Source: Peromyscus leucopus (taxonomy: Eukaryota > Chordata > Mammalia > Rodentia > Cricetidae). From it: a stretch of DNA of 64,000 nucleotides. A model generated the notes under the pieces. It was not told the DNA's origin. It ran no database searches and saw only the letters and a program-made list of their open reading frames with translations. The position numbers and the translations under genes were made by a program. Each line of letters begins with the position of its first letter. Position 1 is the stretch's first letter. The DNA lies in contig NC_051065.1 of assembly GCF_004664715.2 (NCBI RefSeq), positions 146,029,987 to 146,093,986 of the forward strand. Reading direction: 5' to 3'. Shown here one piece after another: positions 10,727-30,302 of the stretch.

Positions 10727-10822
10727 CCAATCAGAGAGTGCTAGCCCTGCAAATCGAACCCGCATCCAATCATAGGTGGGACGTGGGGCCTAGTCCCGCC
10801 CCCTGAGGCGCGCTGGGCCAAT
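10727..10822 (+). promoter_or_regulatory. Three spaced CCAAT boxes
   Basis: CCAAT at 10727, 10766 and 10818, all in the same orientation, spaced 39 and 52 bp, with the last 134 bp upstream of the ATG. Multiple same-strand CCAAT boxes are the classic binding pattern of NF-Y in TATA-less promoters. Binding itself is inference. Confidence 0.6.
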
Positions 10823-10955
10823 GAGCTCCCACGTATCCGCATCCGCATCCGGCCTGGACCGTTGAGCGCGCAGACAAGAGGCTGGCGAGAGGCGGTTGAG
10901 GACCGGTGCTGAGGAACGGCTGAGCCGGCGGCTGAGCTGGTCTGCGGAGTTCAGG

Positions 10956-18998
<8,043 letters not shown>

Positions 18999-19069
18999 GT
19001 GTGTGGGTCTGGCTGGCAGCCATTCATGTACATCTTCCCCACCATTGAAACTAAAGGATATATTTACTT

Positions 19070-19075
19070 ATTAAA
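19070..19075 (+). terminator. Probable Tuba3a polyadenylation signal (ATTAAA)
   Basis: ATTAAA lies 72 bp after the tubulin stop codon. It is the common variant of AATAAA, and no better AATAAA is seen in the first 150 bp of 3' flank. A short 3'UTR is usual for alpha-tubulins. Confidence 0.55.
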
Positions 19076-20960
19076 ATTTCTATATTGAGACATTTCCTTC
19101 CCTGTGTGCTATACTTCCTATCAAAATTCTTTTCTAGATACCTGCCTTTCCCAAGTAAAATTCTCTGGGGAAAACACACACAATGATAAACAGGTCTGTC
19201 TGTTCAGTCTTAAGTTCTAACTGAGGACAATAGGATAAGGTGTTTTAAAGTACTGCTTGAGTGGCACAGAAATGGACCATGTCTTGGGTGCTTCTTAGGA
19301 GAGGGTCCCCTGGGCCTCAGGTGTGTGTCCCGGGGCTGTGGGAGCTCAGTGTCTGACGCTTCATTCCCACTGAATCATCAGCTTTCCTCCCCTGGTGTCA
19401 AATTGCTGTTGACTTAACCCTCACATGGCCCGCATTGTACTCGGATCACCCTCTATCAAGCCCTTGTTCCTGGTGTGGATGGAATTAAGTGTTGAGCACT
19501 GGTCTTGGTAGGTTCTTTTATTCAAGAACCATGAGTTTTCTTGGTGATGGCCCTTTGTCAGTCAAGGGCTGCCCAGGACCATATCTCAGTGTAGAAGATT
19601 CTGGTACCACACCACATAGACCCACATGCAGTTGCTCCATCCTACTCGACCAGTAGGTATGTTTAGATGCACAAATGAGCCACATATATGATGGCGTGAA
19701 TCTTCCAGAATGACTGGTGCCTTCTTTGGGTCAAAATGAAACTTCTGTGAGAGGGTCCAGGTATCTTGAGTCCAGCAGAAGACCCAATGTCTCCAGGTTT
19801 GGCTGTTCTTTTACATTTTCCTGATGATGCTGAACAAACTGCTTTTCCTTCTCCAAGCCTCAGTTTCCCTTTCTCAAGCAGGTGGTGCCTATTTGAAAGG
19901 ACTGTAGAAAATCTGCCTTCCCTCTTTAGCAGCACAGGTTTGTGCCTCTGCAGACTTCCCAAGAAAGACAAGTCAAGGGGTGCTTTTGGCTGCCCAGCTG
20001 TCAGAGGCCAGGGCTTGTGGGGCCTGGCTTCTAAGTACCTCTACTTCTCAGTACTTTGAGAATTGCTTTAAATAGGGGAGCACCCAAACAGGATGGCAGC
20101 ACTATGCCTGATGAGGAAGCCCTCAAACACCCGGTGTGAGCACAGGCTGCCATAAGAGCCAAGGGTACTGATTATGCTTCCTAGTTGTAATGGTAAAAAG
20201 CTCACTGCCTGTGTCATGAGAGAAGACCTTTTAGTGAGGGACAGACAGGGTATTCAGCACCTAGTTCCCCAAGCCAGACCTATGTAAGACTGGCTTCAGG
20301 CACAAAATAGCCCAGATCTGAAACTTGGAGTTTGGGTCCAGGAAGAGAAAGAAGACAGTATGGCGGGAGCTGGGTGATCCACCGAGCCTGGCCTTAAACT
20401 AGGTTCTGCTTCTTCCACGTGCTGGGATTGCAGGTGTGAAGCGCCCTGCCCGTTTTAAACCTGACACAGCTTTGTGCTTCATCCTTCCTCACATCATGCA
20501 AAATCTAGTCCCCAGTCCTCACTCCAGGCTGCTCAGAATTGCATGTGTGTACACACCACACACAATGCTCTTTTCCACCTCTGGTTTTGCGTCCCTCTCT
20601 GCTCATACTCCACTCAAATATTCTACCTTCAGGGCAAACATGCACTTTCTCACTGAGTGTATTACCCAGGATGCATGAACATCCCCTCTCCCCCTCAGCA
20701 GGGGCGCTCCTGGAGGGCCAGGTGTGCTGAGTGGCACCCATTCTGTCCACTCCTTCCCTCTCCCTAGCCCATAGCACCACTTTGCTCCATGGAGCCATGC
20801 CTGTGGAGCTGAGACAAAATGGGCTCCCAAGCCTTGTCCCCCAAAATGAGGAATCCCTTGACCCCCAGGTTGCCCCACCCTTTTCCTCTCCTCCATTTCT
20901 TTTTTGCCTTATATAATGAAAATTATGAGGTTTTTATTTTTTTAAGTTTTGTACTTTTTC
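19076..20960. other. Repeat-poor intergenic stretch 3' of Tuba3a
   Basis: About 1.9 kb nearly free of SINEs (one short B1-like end near 20375-20440). No exon recognised; 98-103 codon open frames lack any family feature. Confidence 0.5.
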
Positions 20961-21085
20961 AGGCAGAGCCAGGCGGATCTCTGTGATCGAGGCCGCCTGG
21001 TTCAAGTGATTCCAAAGGCGCAAAGCACACAGGCCCTACTAAGTTTGAGTTAGATAATCTAAGTTCGAGGCCAGCCTGAACTACA
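20961..21085 (+). mobile_element. B1 SINE fragments, heavily deleted
   Basis: AGGCAGAGCCAGGCGGATC and CAAAGGCGCAAAGC remain, then GTTCGAGGCCAGCCTGAAC. Confidence 0.6.
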
Positions 21086-21091
21086 TAGAGA

Positions 21092-21092
<1 letters not shown>

Positions 21093-21140
<48 letters not shown>
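21093..21140. repeat. (GT)n microsatellite followed by poly-T/poly-G
   Basis: GT run, then T13 and G9 at 21156-21178. Confidence 0.97.
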
Positions 21141-21142
<2 letters not shown>

Positions 21143-21353
21143 GTTTTCTGTTGTTTTTTTTTTTTTTTGGGGGGGGGGTTCTTTTGTTTCCTGCTAACCT
21201 ACCTCTGCTTTCTGAAGAGCCTGTGTTCAAACTGTTGTCTGTACTGCATTCTGGTTATTTTTTTCTCTACCTTATTCACAATGGTTCTCCTCTTTCTCCT
21301 CTGATTTCACATATAAAGCCCAATTACACACAGAAAGTAGTGACTAAACTTGA

Positions 21354-21392
21354 ATAGATGAATGAATGAATGAATGAATGAATGAATGAATG
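21354..21392. repeat. (GAAT)n microsatellite
   Basis: Tetranucleotide GAAT/ATGA repeats. Confidence 0.97.
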
Positions 21393-22140
21393 CAGTTTAG
21401 CTCTCTGGTCCTCTCACTGCTTTCCTGAAAATAGGGGAAACAGTAAGGGCTTCCAACTCTAACAATCTCTATTCCAACACTTACTAAGTGAGCATTTGTT
21501 GAGTTCTTGAATAGTACCTGACCAAAAGGAATTCCCCTTAAAAGTGTGTTGAAGGGACACAGATCAACTGTGCCTTATTGTCCTCTAGACGTAAGTCAGC
21601 CTGGCCAGTGAGAGAGTATTAGATACTTCACTTTGCCTCTTTAAACTCAAGACATTTCAAACCACCTGAGATCTAGCCAAAATGGAGTTTAAGAGGCATT
21701 GCCTTGGGAGGTCCTTTCAGAGTGGCCTGCCTTTATCTCAGTCAACAAACCAGGCAACATGAGGCAGTCTCTGGCTTAAGATTACATAGCACCTGCCTCT
21801 GTTTTTCTCTAGCATTTTCATAAAAGGTACATCTCTTTCCTAATACGGGTCCTCTTTGCACATCTCTGCGGTTAATGCCACTTATCTCATGAGATGAAAT
21901 TCACCCTGTGTCCTTCTTCCCTCTCTAGGGAACTGAAACATGTCTTGACTACCTCCTCAGAGGGCAGCATTCTATCTGAGGGCATCAGACCCTGAGAAAC
22001 TGATAGGAGCAGAGGCCTAGAACAGGGAGATGTAAAACTGTGTGGGTTCTAGTCCCCCAAAGACTACTAGCTCCCTCAAATCCTATTGCAGTAGTCCATA
22101 TGTCATTTCCTAAATAAAAACCCCAACACCTGTCTTAAGC
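21393..22140. other. Unassigned intergenic sequence
   Basis: No recognisable gene or SINE. Confidence 0.5.
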
Positions 22141-22144
22141 TGTG

Positions 22145-22440
22145 CTGGGGAGGCTGTGAATGTGTTGCTTTGATTGATTGATAAATAAAACGCTGATTGG
22201 CCAGTAGCTTAGGCAGGATAGGAGAGAGGAGAATTCGGGGAGGTGGAAGACTGAGGCAGAGGGAGACGCCACCAACCGCCACGAGGAGAAGCATAATGTA
22301 AGATACTGGTGAGCCACGTGGCAAGGTGTAGATGAATAGAAATGGGTTAATTTAAGATACAAAAACAGATAGCAAGAAGCCTGCCACAGCCATACAGTTT
22401 ATAAGTAATATAAGTCTCTCTGTGTTTACTTGGGGGACGC
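22145..22440 (+). mobile_element. LTR-like repeat, family B, copy 3
   Basis: CGCTGATTGGCCAGTAGCTTAGGCAGG, GGGTTAATTTAAGATAC, ATAAGTCTCTCTGTG. Confidence 0.7.
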
Positions 22441-23104
22441 TAGTGGGAGAGATTTTTCCCGACTGCCAGCGCACTCAGGCTAAACACTCTCTTCCATTGA
22501 GTTATGCCCTCGTCCCCTGCCCTTTTGTTTTAATAGCAGTGACCTTGAAGGCACTTGAGAGGGCACGAGATGCTGCAGAAACCCGAAATCAATATTGCGC
22601 CACAAGAGGGCACCCAAAGCCCAGACAATAGAGACATGGCCCTTCCTGCTTCCATTCAAACTGTGGAAGTGAAGTGATGGGTAAACCAAGGCTCCTCAGA
22701 GGGCCAGGCAGAACAGGTTATGCAACTGGCCCTCAAGGCCCCTGTGACCATTTCTTTAAGGCCTCAGCTCACCTGCTCCTCTTGAACAGAATTTGTCACC
22801 ATAGACCTTCCTGCTTCATAGAAGCATCTCAACCTCCATGTGGAAGCTCCTGACCCTGGGTGAATGCAGCTTATTTGGTCTCCGTACTCTGGAATGTTCT
22901 GGAAACCCTGCAGGTTCTGTCCAGTGCTCGGAGTCATTAGCATAATCTCAGGATTGAGAATGGTCTTTCAGAGCTTTGCAAGTACCCAGGAGGCATCAGC
23001 AGATCTAAGCTCATCCAGAGTGTGGACTTAGTATCAGAACTGTCCAATGCTGAGTGCAGTTAAAAACCTTAAGGGATTCTGGGTACTAAATGTGTAAGAC
23101 TCAC
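22441..23104. other. Unassigned intergenic sequence
   Basis: No recognisable gene; no clear SINE. Confidence 0.5.
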
Positions 23105-23472
23105 TGTTTGGTTGGTTTTTTTGTTTCATTGATACAAGCCCAGGCATATATGGGAAGAGGGAATCTTATTTGGGGGGAAAACTGCCTCCATGAGATTGGC
23201 CTGTATTATCTTGATTAATGACTGATGTGGGAGGGCCCAGCTCTCTGGGAGCCATGCCATCCCAGGGCGCATGGTCCTAGATTGTACAAGAAATCAAGAT
23301 GAGGACACCATGAAGAACTGGTCAGTAAGCACGGTCTCTGCTTCAGGTCCTGCCTCCAGGTTCCTGCTTTGAGTGCCTGCCTTGACTTCCCTCGATGATA
23401 AACCCATCCCTCCACAAGTTGATTTTGGCTGTGGTGGTTTATCACAGCAACAGAAACGCTAACTAAGATGCT
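23105..23472 (+). repeat. Rodent dispersed repeat, family A
   Basis: GACTGATGTGGGAGGGCCCAGC, CAGTAAGCACGGTCTCTG, GGTTTATCACAGCAACAGAAACGC. Confidence 0.7.
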
Positions 23473-24347
23473 CACATAGAGGTAGATGGGCCCACGTCTG
23501 GGATGGAGTAGGCCTGGCCTCTCTGACAAGGAGAGCGCTCAGGCTTCCTGAGGTGGGAACCGCAGATTATAGTCGTCCGGAGAGAGCTCTCCTAATGCAA
23601 ACGGGTCCTTTAACACTGGGAACATTTGGAGCCCGCTTGTTAGCTCCGTACTGTCCCAGTGAAGATAAGACCGTATTTTCTGGAGATTCCTCCTCTTACG
23701 GTTCTGGGCTCTGGCTGGCCACAAGAGAAATGTGAAGTGGGATGCGGGATGGAATTGGCAACCAGAGTGCTCGGTGAGTCAGTCAGTGGTACAGGCGTTG
23801 CTGCGCTCACATTGTCACTGACGACTGGCTGACCTTGGCTGCGTGAAGCGCGGGCAGCAGCCAGACTTGCATCTCTCCCCGGCTCAGTCAGATCTCCGTC
23901 CCCCTCTAGCTCCTGGACCACCTGTGCGCTCAGTTCCCCAGCCGAGGGGGCTGGGTCCTTCCATAGACAATTGGACAATTCGCCTTACCAGAGTTGGAGG
24001 TGGGGAGGCACAGGTCACCGCTGCTTCTTGATTTTCTCCACTTCACACTCAGTGTCTCTCCTCCCCGACCTACAGTGGTCTTCAGGCTCACCACAACGCA
24101 GGCAGAGGTGCCAGCCTTCCTTGGCCCCTCTCACGATTCCCTAAGATCTAAGCACTAAAGTGAGTCAGAAGTGAGACAAATGAAACTCATGCTAGACACC
24201 AACTACCACTCACAGAGATGACCAGTACGTTTGTTAAAGTTTCTGTGAAGGTTTTATAAAGGATTCGACCTGGAGAGCTATACATTTACCTCATTGTGCT
24301 TTAAAAATGTATAATTTTAAAGATGTAATCATTTCAGTATTAGTGAT
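23473..24347. other. Unassigned, moderately GC-rich intergenic sequence
   Basis: Non-repeat to my eye (23540-24160); contains several CpGs but no exon I can defend. Confidence 0.45.
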
Positions 24348-24762
24348 TGTGCTGTCTAATTTTTTATCACCTTGACACAAACTAGAGTCATCTGAAAGGA
24401 AGGACCCTCAATTGAGAAACTGCCTCCATAAGATCCATCTGTAGGGCATTTTCCTAATTAGTGATTGATGGAGGAGAGCCCAGCCCCTTGTGGGTGGTAC
24501 CATCCCTGCTGGCCCGGTGACCTGGGTTCTATAAAAAAGCAGGCTGAGCAAGCCATGCTGAGCAAGCCAGTAAGCAGCTCTCCTCCATGGCCTCTGCATC
24601 AGTTCCTGCCTCTTGGTCCCTGCCCTGTTTGAGATCCTGTCCTGGCTTCCTTCAAGTGATGGACTACAATGTGGAAGTGAAAGCCAAATAAACCCTCTCC
24701 TCCCCAACTAACTTTGGGTCACTGTGTTCCATCGCAGCAATAGAAACCCTAACTAGGACTGT
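24348..24762 (+). repeat. Rodent dispersed repeat, family A, best copy
   Basis: TCACCTTGACACAAACTAGAGTC, TGATTGATGGAGGAGAGCCCAGC, GCAGGCTGAGCAAGCC, GCAATAGAAACCCTAACTAGG. Confidence 0.75.
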
Positions 24763-24902
24763 GATTCTAAGTTGGTTGAATATGTTTACATGCTGACTGT
24801 AAATATAATATTTCAAAAAAATATGATTGCTAAATGTAGACATTTGTTCAACTCACAAGAAGCATTTAAGTAGTTAGGGAGTTTTTCCTCTTTAGAGTTA
24901 GA

Positions 24903-25030
24903 TGTCTGGACTAGCGGTAATACACACTTATAATCCCAGCATTGAGGAGGCTGAGACAGGAAGATCAAGAGTTCAAGGATATCCTAGGCTACACAGTAAA
25001 TTGAGGCTAACCTGTCTAAAAAGATATCTG
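24903..25030 (+). mobile_element. B1/B4-related SINE
   Basis: ACACACTTATAATCCCAGCATTG, GAGACAGGAAGATCAAGAGTTC. Confidence 0.75.
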
Positions 25031-25129
25031 CCCTGTCATGTATCTAAATGCTTAAAAAGACAATCAAATATATTTGATGTTAAATTTAGATAAACAATTT
25101 AAAATATTTAAGAGAATCCAATGGACTAT

Positions 25130-25905
25130 TGCAAGGACCAAGCAGATGCTGTAATGGGCTACTCAGTCTTCTCTCAGAGATCAGGCCTCAGTTTCAGTTT
25201 CCTGAGACTTAAGCAAGCAGTTTCTAGGAGGGCCATGAACAAAAGACATAGTCCTGGCAGTAGCTCCTTTCTACCTGTAATCTGACCACTCAAGGTTCAG
25301 TCAATTGTTTACTGTCTGGGACCCCTCACCAACTTAGAGCTATGTACATGGGTCAATGTGAACATGTGTGGCCAGCCAGCCTCCATGGCAGCTCAAGGAC
25401 AAATCCTGGGACTTGTCCAGGCCTGCCCCAAAATGGTAACTGTAACCCCAACTAACCCTAGACAATTAAAAATTACTAACATGAGCTGGGCACACGCCTT
25501 TAATCCCAGCACTTGGGAGGCATAGGCAGGTGAATCTCTGTGAGTTCGAGGCCAACCTGGGCTACCAAGTGAGTTCCAGGAAAGGCGCAAAGCTACACAG
25601 AGAAACCCTGTCTCGAAAAACCAAAACAAACAAACAAAAAACAAAAATTCCTAACATGATTGCGACTCGCATAAACCAACCCTGTCTGTTCCTCTGTAGT
25701 CTGAGACCCCCAAGTCCCCCTTGCTTTAAAAACCCTGCCTCATTGCTACTCAGGGTCTCTCCTGCTCTGCTGCTGCGTCAGGCGGATGGAGAGGCCGGAG
25801 TTAACTTGTAGTAAAAAGACTCTGCTTTTGCATTGGATTTGGTCTCTTGGAGGTCTTTGGGGGACTCTGGGTACAAAACTATATTTACAATGGAGTTAGA
25901 CAGTT
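25130..25905 (+). mobile_element. Solo LTR-like element (ERV class I-like), split by a B1
   Basis: The region around the B1 (25483-25640) reads as one LTR: TTAAAAACCCTGCCTCATTGC, GGGTCTCTCCTGCTCTGCTG, AAAAAGACTCTGCTTTTGC and TTGGTCTCTTGGAGGTC resemble an R-U5 region. No viral coding sequence is present. Left end uncertain. Confidence 0.55.
25483..25640 (+). mobile_element. B1 SINE inside the LTR, with target duplication
   Basis: GCTGGGCACACGCCTTTAATC to GTCTCGAAAAACC. Flanked by AAAAATTACTAACATGA and AAAAATTCCTAACATGA. Confidence 0.95.
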
Positions 25906-25946
25906 CAAGTTGAGTTAATAAAATCTTAATTTTAAAAAGGATAAAT

Positions 25947-26107
25947 GGGCTGGGCAGCGGTGGCAAATGCCTTTAATGCCAGCACTTGGGAGGCAGAGGC
26001 AGGTGGATCTCTGTGAGTTTGAGGCCAGCCTGGTCTACAGAGTGAGATCCAGGAAAGGTGCAAAGCTACACAGAGAAACCCTGTCTCGAAAAATAAAATA
26101 AAATAAT
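25947..26107 (+). mobile_element. B1 SINE
   Basis: GGGCTGGGCAGCGGTGGC to GTCTCGAAAAATAAAATAAA. Confidence 0.95.
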
Positions 26108-26240
26108 TTAAAAAAAGAAAAGAAATCAACACACTCACACCATCTTACCTCTTATTCTAGCCCCTTGCCAGTCTGGCAGTCTTTAGCACGAATATGTGCT
26201 AGTGACTTCTAGGTCCCAGTAGTCTCTAAACTGCCTATTC

Positions 26241-26609
26241 TGAGGTCTCCTGGGGTCTCCACTCTGCCGATCCACACTGCTGATCCTGAGATCTCCACAC
26301 TGATGATCCACACTGCTGATCCTGGGGTCTCCACACTGCTGATTCTGGGGTCTCCACACTGCTGATCCTGGGGTCTCCACACTGCTGATCCTGGGGTCTC
26401 CACACTGCTGATTCTGGGGTCTCCACACTGCTGCTGGGGTCTCATCTCTGCTGACCACCACACTGCTGGCTCCACACTGCTGGTCCTGGGTCTCCACTGC
26501 TGGTCTGGACTGCTGGTCCTCCACACTGCTGGTCCTGGGGTCTCCACACTGCTGGTCCTGGGGTCTCCACACTGCTGATCCTGGGGTCTTCACACTGCTG
26601 ATCCTGAAG
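26241..26609. repeat. 23-bp minisatellite
   Basis: About 15 tandem units of CTCCACACTGCTGATCCTGG plus GGT, with AT/GT variants and truncated units in the middle (26430-26520). The unit is not a multiple of three, so all frames stay open; the resulting 60-136 codon frames are artefacts. Confidence 0.96.
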
Positions 26610-27300
26610 TTTCTACTTTACTACTCCGAACTCTAGGAAAGGTGATATTTTTGTCCCATCTGCCTACCCTCTACCTTGTTCGCCTGGGGTTCTTTACTAT
26701 TTTCTTTCCATTCTGAGCCCTGCTCTTCCTCGGGAACCCTGAGTTCTCTCAGCTCTCAGCCCTGGCAGAGAAGACAGGAGGTCGTGACTGACTGCTCCAG
26801 TGCACATTTACACATTTCCCAGCACTGACCCTGTACAGCTCATCATCTGACACTTGCTCACATTCTCCCTGTGAGGTGAGCATCAGCACCCATCCACCCA
26901 TTCACCCATCACTCATCCTCCCCAACCTACGCCCTCCCTGCCACAGCGGAGAAGACTCATCCACAGACCTTGAGCAACAAGCCCCACTAACAAGTGATAG
27001 AGGCGTGGGATGGTCTCAGGTAAGGGCAAACACGTTTACCTCAAAGGATTTAGTACTCCTTCAGATCTCTACCATCTCACCAATTCTTGGGCCTCCCCTA
27101 GGACTCCCTCTTCAGGCCTGGCCGTGCCTATCATTCTCAACATTTTTCTCTAGGCAATATGTTCAAAACTACAGTAACCAATTCCAGCCTAACTTTTACG
27201 TAAAAGAGTTAGGTGTCAGTTTTGACATGAGCAAAGTACATGAATAAACATAACTCAAGACAATGCATACAAAAGGCTGCTAAGCACAAAATATGACAGT
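26610..27300. other. Unassigned intergenic sequence
   Basis: No repeat or exon recognised. Confidence 0.5.
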
Positions 27301-27427
27301 AGTCATGCATGGTGGCACAGACCTAAATGTCAGCACTTGGGCCATCTACAGCTCTACATACTGAGTTTGAGGTCAGCCTAGGCTACATAAGGCCCTATCC
27401 CCCAAAAAAAAAAAAAAAAAAAAAAGG
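27301..27427 (+). mobile_element. B1/B4-related SINE
   Basis: AGTCATGCATGGTGGCACAGACC, GAGGTCAGCCTAGGCTACATA, A-tail. Confidence 0.75.
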
Positions 27428-27837
27428 CAAAAAACAAAAAACAAAAAAAAATCAGAAAGGAAAGAAAAACCACAATCCTTGCCCTCTCTGGGATTACCTG
27501 TCCCTTCAGAAGGTGCTAACCAGTATCCTACAGGAATAAAGGGTCAGGGGAGACATCTAGAGGAAATGAGGACTCTCTAGACACAAACTCACATTTCTGC
27601 TCAAACTTTCCCAGGCCAGGGAGCCAGCAGACGTGATGGTAGTGTGGGAACAATTAGTCAGCGACGTTCCCCTGTGTGCCACAGAATCTAACTCTCCATC
27701 TGTGACTTCAGATAAGTTACATGGCAGGACCAACCCCAGCAACAGCACACGGGCTGTCATGGCAACACACCTACACCCCTTGTTATCAGTCCGCGCTGTA
27801 GAGGAAACATCTGCCTTCTTCAAAAGGCAGCCTGCAG

Positions 27838-27963
27838 CCCGGCACTCACCTGTCACATCACCACTTGGGAGGGAGAGGCACGGAATCCAAGGTTGCCTTC
27901 CACTACACAGTCAGATCGAGGCTAGCTGAAACTGCAGGAGACCCCCTCTAAATAAATAAATAA
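27838..27963 (+). mobile_element. Diverged B1/B4-related SINE
   Basis: CACTTGGGAGGGAGAGGCAC, GTCAGATCGAGGCTAGC, AATAAATAAATAAG tail. Confidence 0.5.
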
Positions 27964-27997
27964 GCAACATAAGCAACGGATAACTTGAAAATAAAAT

Positions 27998-28168
27998 TAG
28001 CTGGATGTACTGTCACATCTATAGTCTTAATGCTCAGGACATAAAGACAGGAGAATCAGGTGTTCAAGGTCGTTCTTAGCTACAAAATCAATCTGAAGCC
28101 ATCCTGGACTACACGAGACATTGTCTTTAAATGAATGAATGAATGAATGAATGAATGAAATAAAACCA
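27998..28168 (+). mobile_element. B1/B4-related SINE with (TGAA)n tail
   Basis: GCTGGATGTACTGTCACATC, GGAGAATCAGGTGTTCAAGG, TGAA repeats 28130-28160. Confidence 0.7.
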
Positions 28169-28171
28169 GGG

Positions 28172-28315
28172 AGCCTGGCACGGTGGTGCACAACTTTAAT
28201 CCTAGCCCTCAGGAGGCAGAGGCAGGGGGATGTCTGTGAGCTCAATGCCAGCCAGGTCTACAAAGTACAGCCAGGGTTCTGTTACACAGAGAAACCCTGT
28301 CTCAAAAAATCAAAC
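28172..28315 (+). mobile_element. B1 SINE
   Basis: GCCTGGCACGGTGGTGCAC to GAAACCCTGTCTCAAAAAA. Confidence 0.93.
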
Positions 28316-28679
28316 TGAAATAAAACTAGGGAGAAAATTCCAGTAACAATAGCATTGGGAAAATAAAAAATAAATAAACAAACAAAATAGCATTGGAAAG
28401 ATTAAAACCTTACCGAGAAACTTAGCAAATAAATTGTAAGACTTAATCAGTGAAAGTCACAAAACATTTAAAGGCATTAATAAGTACTAAACAAATCAGA
28501 AGACTTTGGTGTCCATGGATTGAAAAACCTGGTAATGTCATGATGGTAATACCACCAGGTTCCACCTGTGTATTTAAGACAATGCCTATGAAAATTACAC
28601 TTGCCCCTTTTTACAGAAATTAAACTGATCTAAAATTCATATGGCAATTCAAAAGGCACAGAATAGCCAAAATTATTTT

Positions 28680-28885
28680 GGAGAGGCCAAAAAGGTGATT
28701 CAGCAGATAAAGACATTTGCCACCAAGTCTGACAACCTGAGTTTGACCCCTGGGACCCACAGTGGTGGAAGGAGAGTATCAACTTCTGCAAGTTGTCCTC
28801 TGACTTCCACACCTGTGCCGTGATGCACTAACACACCCACTCACACCCACACACAAAATGAATCAATAAATCAATGTCAAAAATA
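28680..28885 (+). mobile_element. B2/B3-related SINE
   Basis: GAGAGGCCAAAAAGGTGATTC, CCTGAGTTTGACCCCTGGGA, TTGTCCTCTGACTTCCACAC. Confidence 0.75.
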
Positions 28886-28931
28886 TTATTTCAGGAAAGA
28901 ACAAAAGCAGATGACTCATACTTTCTAGTTT

Positions 28932-29052
28932 CTTTTTTCTTTTGAGAAAGATCTTGCTATAGCCCAGGCCAAACTTTATCTTACAGTAATCCTCCTGCCT
29001 TAGCCTCCTAAATGCTGAGATTATATAGGCATGCACTACCACCCCCAGCTTC
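28932..29052 (-). mobile_element. Old B1 SINE
   Basis: GATCTTGCTATAGCCCAGGCC, AATCCTCCTGCCTTAGCCTCC. Confidence 0.75.
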
Positions 29053-29092
29053 TACTTCATGATGTCAAAATTTACTATAAAACTACAGTAAC

Positions 29093-29245
29093 CAGCTGGG
29101 TGGTGGCATACGCCTTTAATCCCAGCACTCGGGAGGGAGAGCCAGGATCTCTGTGAGTTCGAGGCCAGCCTGGTCTACAGAGCGAAATCCAGGACGGCAC
29201 CAAAACTACACAGAGAAACCATGTCTCAAAAAACAAAAAACAAAA
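29093..29245 (+). mobile_element. B1 SINE
   Basis: CAGCTGGGTGGTGGCATACGC to CATGTCTCAAAAAAC. Confidence 0.94.
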
Positions 29246-29317
29246 ATAAAAAGCAAGAAAGAGGATGGGAAGGGAACAGAGAACTGAATGGTAGAAAATA
29301 CTAATTTGGGATATTTT

Positions 29318-29504
29318 TTTTAATGATTTGTTTGTTTTTATTTAGCATGAATTCGTGTTTTGCCTGCATGTATGTCTGTGTGAGGGTATTGGGTCCCCTG
29401 GAACTGGAGTTACAGGCAGCTGTGAGCTGCCATGTGAGTGCTGGGAATTGAACCTGGGTCCTCTGGAAGAGCAGCCAGTGTTCTTAACGGTTGAGCCATG
29501 TCAT
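29318..29504 (-). mobile_element. B2 SINE
   Basis: TTTTGCCTGCATGTATGTCTG, GCTGGGAATTGAACCTGGG, TTAACGGTTGAGCCATGTC. Confidence 0.92.
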
Positions 29505-29605
29505 TATTATTAGTGCGGGGGAGGTGTTGGGGTGCATATGGTGGGCACTTGCACACCATAACAGGCATGTGAAGGCCAGAGAACAACTTTTGCATTTTTA
29601 ACTTT

Positions 29606-29758
29606 TTTTTTTTTCTCCAAGACAGGGTTTCACTGTGTATCCCTGGCTGTCCTGGAACTCACTCTGTAGACCAGGCTGGCCTCAAACTCAGAGAGATCTG
29701 CCTGCCTCTGCCTCCCAAGTGCTGGGATTACAGGCATGCGCCACCACCACCTGGCTTT
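29606..29758 (-). mobile_element. B1 SINE
   Basis: CCAAGACAGGGTTTCACTGTG to GGCATGCGCCACCACCAC. Confidence 0.95.
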
Positions 29759-29814
29759 AAAATTTATTTTTATTTACGTGTACCAGTGTGTGCCTACTTG
29801 TTTGTATTTGTGGT

Positions 29815-30130
29815 ATTTAATAACGTCAGCTTGACAGGATGTGAAATCACCCATGAAACAAACCTTTAAGTATGCTCCTGAATGGGTCTCTAGATGGGGT
29901 TAACTGAGGTAGGAAGGCGAGCGCTAACCGTGGGTGACATCATGCCGTGGTCTCGGGTACTGGGATAAAAAGGTAAAAGCAAGTGTAGCAACAGCATTCA
30001 GCTCTCCCATCTTCCCCTCCAGGATGGACTGCACCCGTCTCGGACAAGCCAAAAGAAACTGTCCCTTCCTTAAGCTAATTTTGAAAAGTATTTGATCAAA
30101 GCAATGAGAAAATTCGTATCAAGAAATGGG
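29815..30130 (+). repeat. Rodent dispersed repeat, family A-related
   Basis: AATAACGTCAGCTTGACAGG, GATGGACTGCACCCGTC and GAAACTGTCCCTTCCTTAAGC resemble the family A layout but diverged. Confidence 0.45.
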
Positions 30131-30172
30131 CCGCACCAAGAAAAACAAAATAAAAAATACAACTTAAAAAAA

Positions 30173-30302
30173 GGGGGGTGGGGCATGGTGGTGCACGCCT
30201 TTAATCCCAGCACTCAGCAGGCAGAGACAGGCAGATCTCTGTGGTCTACAAAACAAGTTCCAGGACAGCTAGGGCTGTTACACAGAGAAACCCTGTCTGG
30301 TG
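30173..30302 (+). mobile_element. B1 SINE, short deletion
   Basis: GGGCATGGTGGTGCACGCC to GAAACCCTGTCTGG. Confidence 0.9.

Noticed and set aside
23540..24160. Possible exon or CpG promoter between family A repeats
   Set aside because: CpG density is modest, open frames are short and unsupported, and no splice-linked coding sequence is recognisable.
26183..26593. 136-codon repetitive 'protein' on the minus strand
   Set aside because: It is the translation of a 23-bp minisatellite; the overlapping frames are open for the same reason.
26241..26609. Regular short repeats that might suggest a CRISPR array
   Set aside because: No spacers: units are directly adjacent, and the genome is mammalian.
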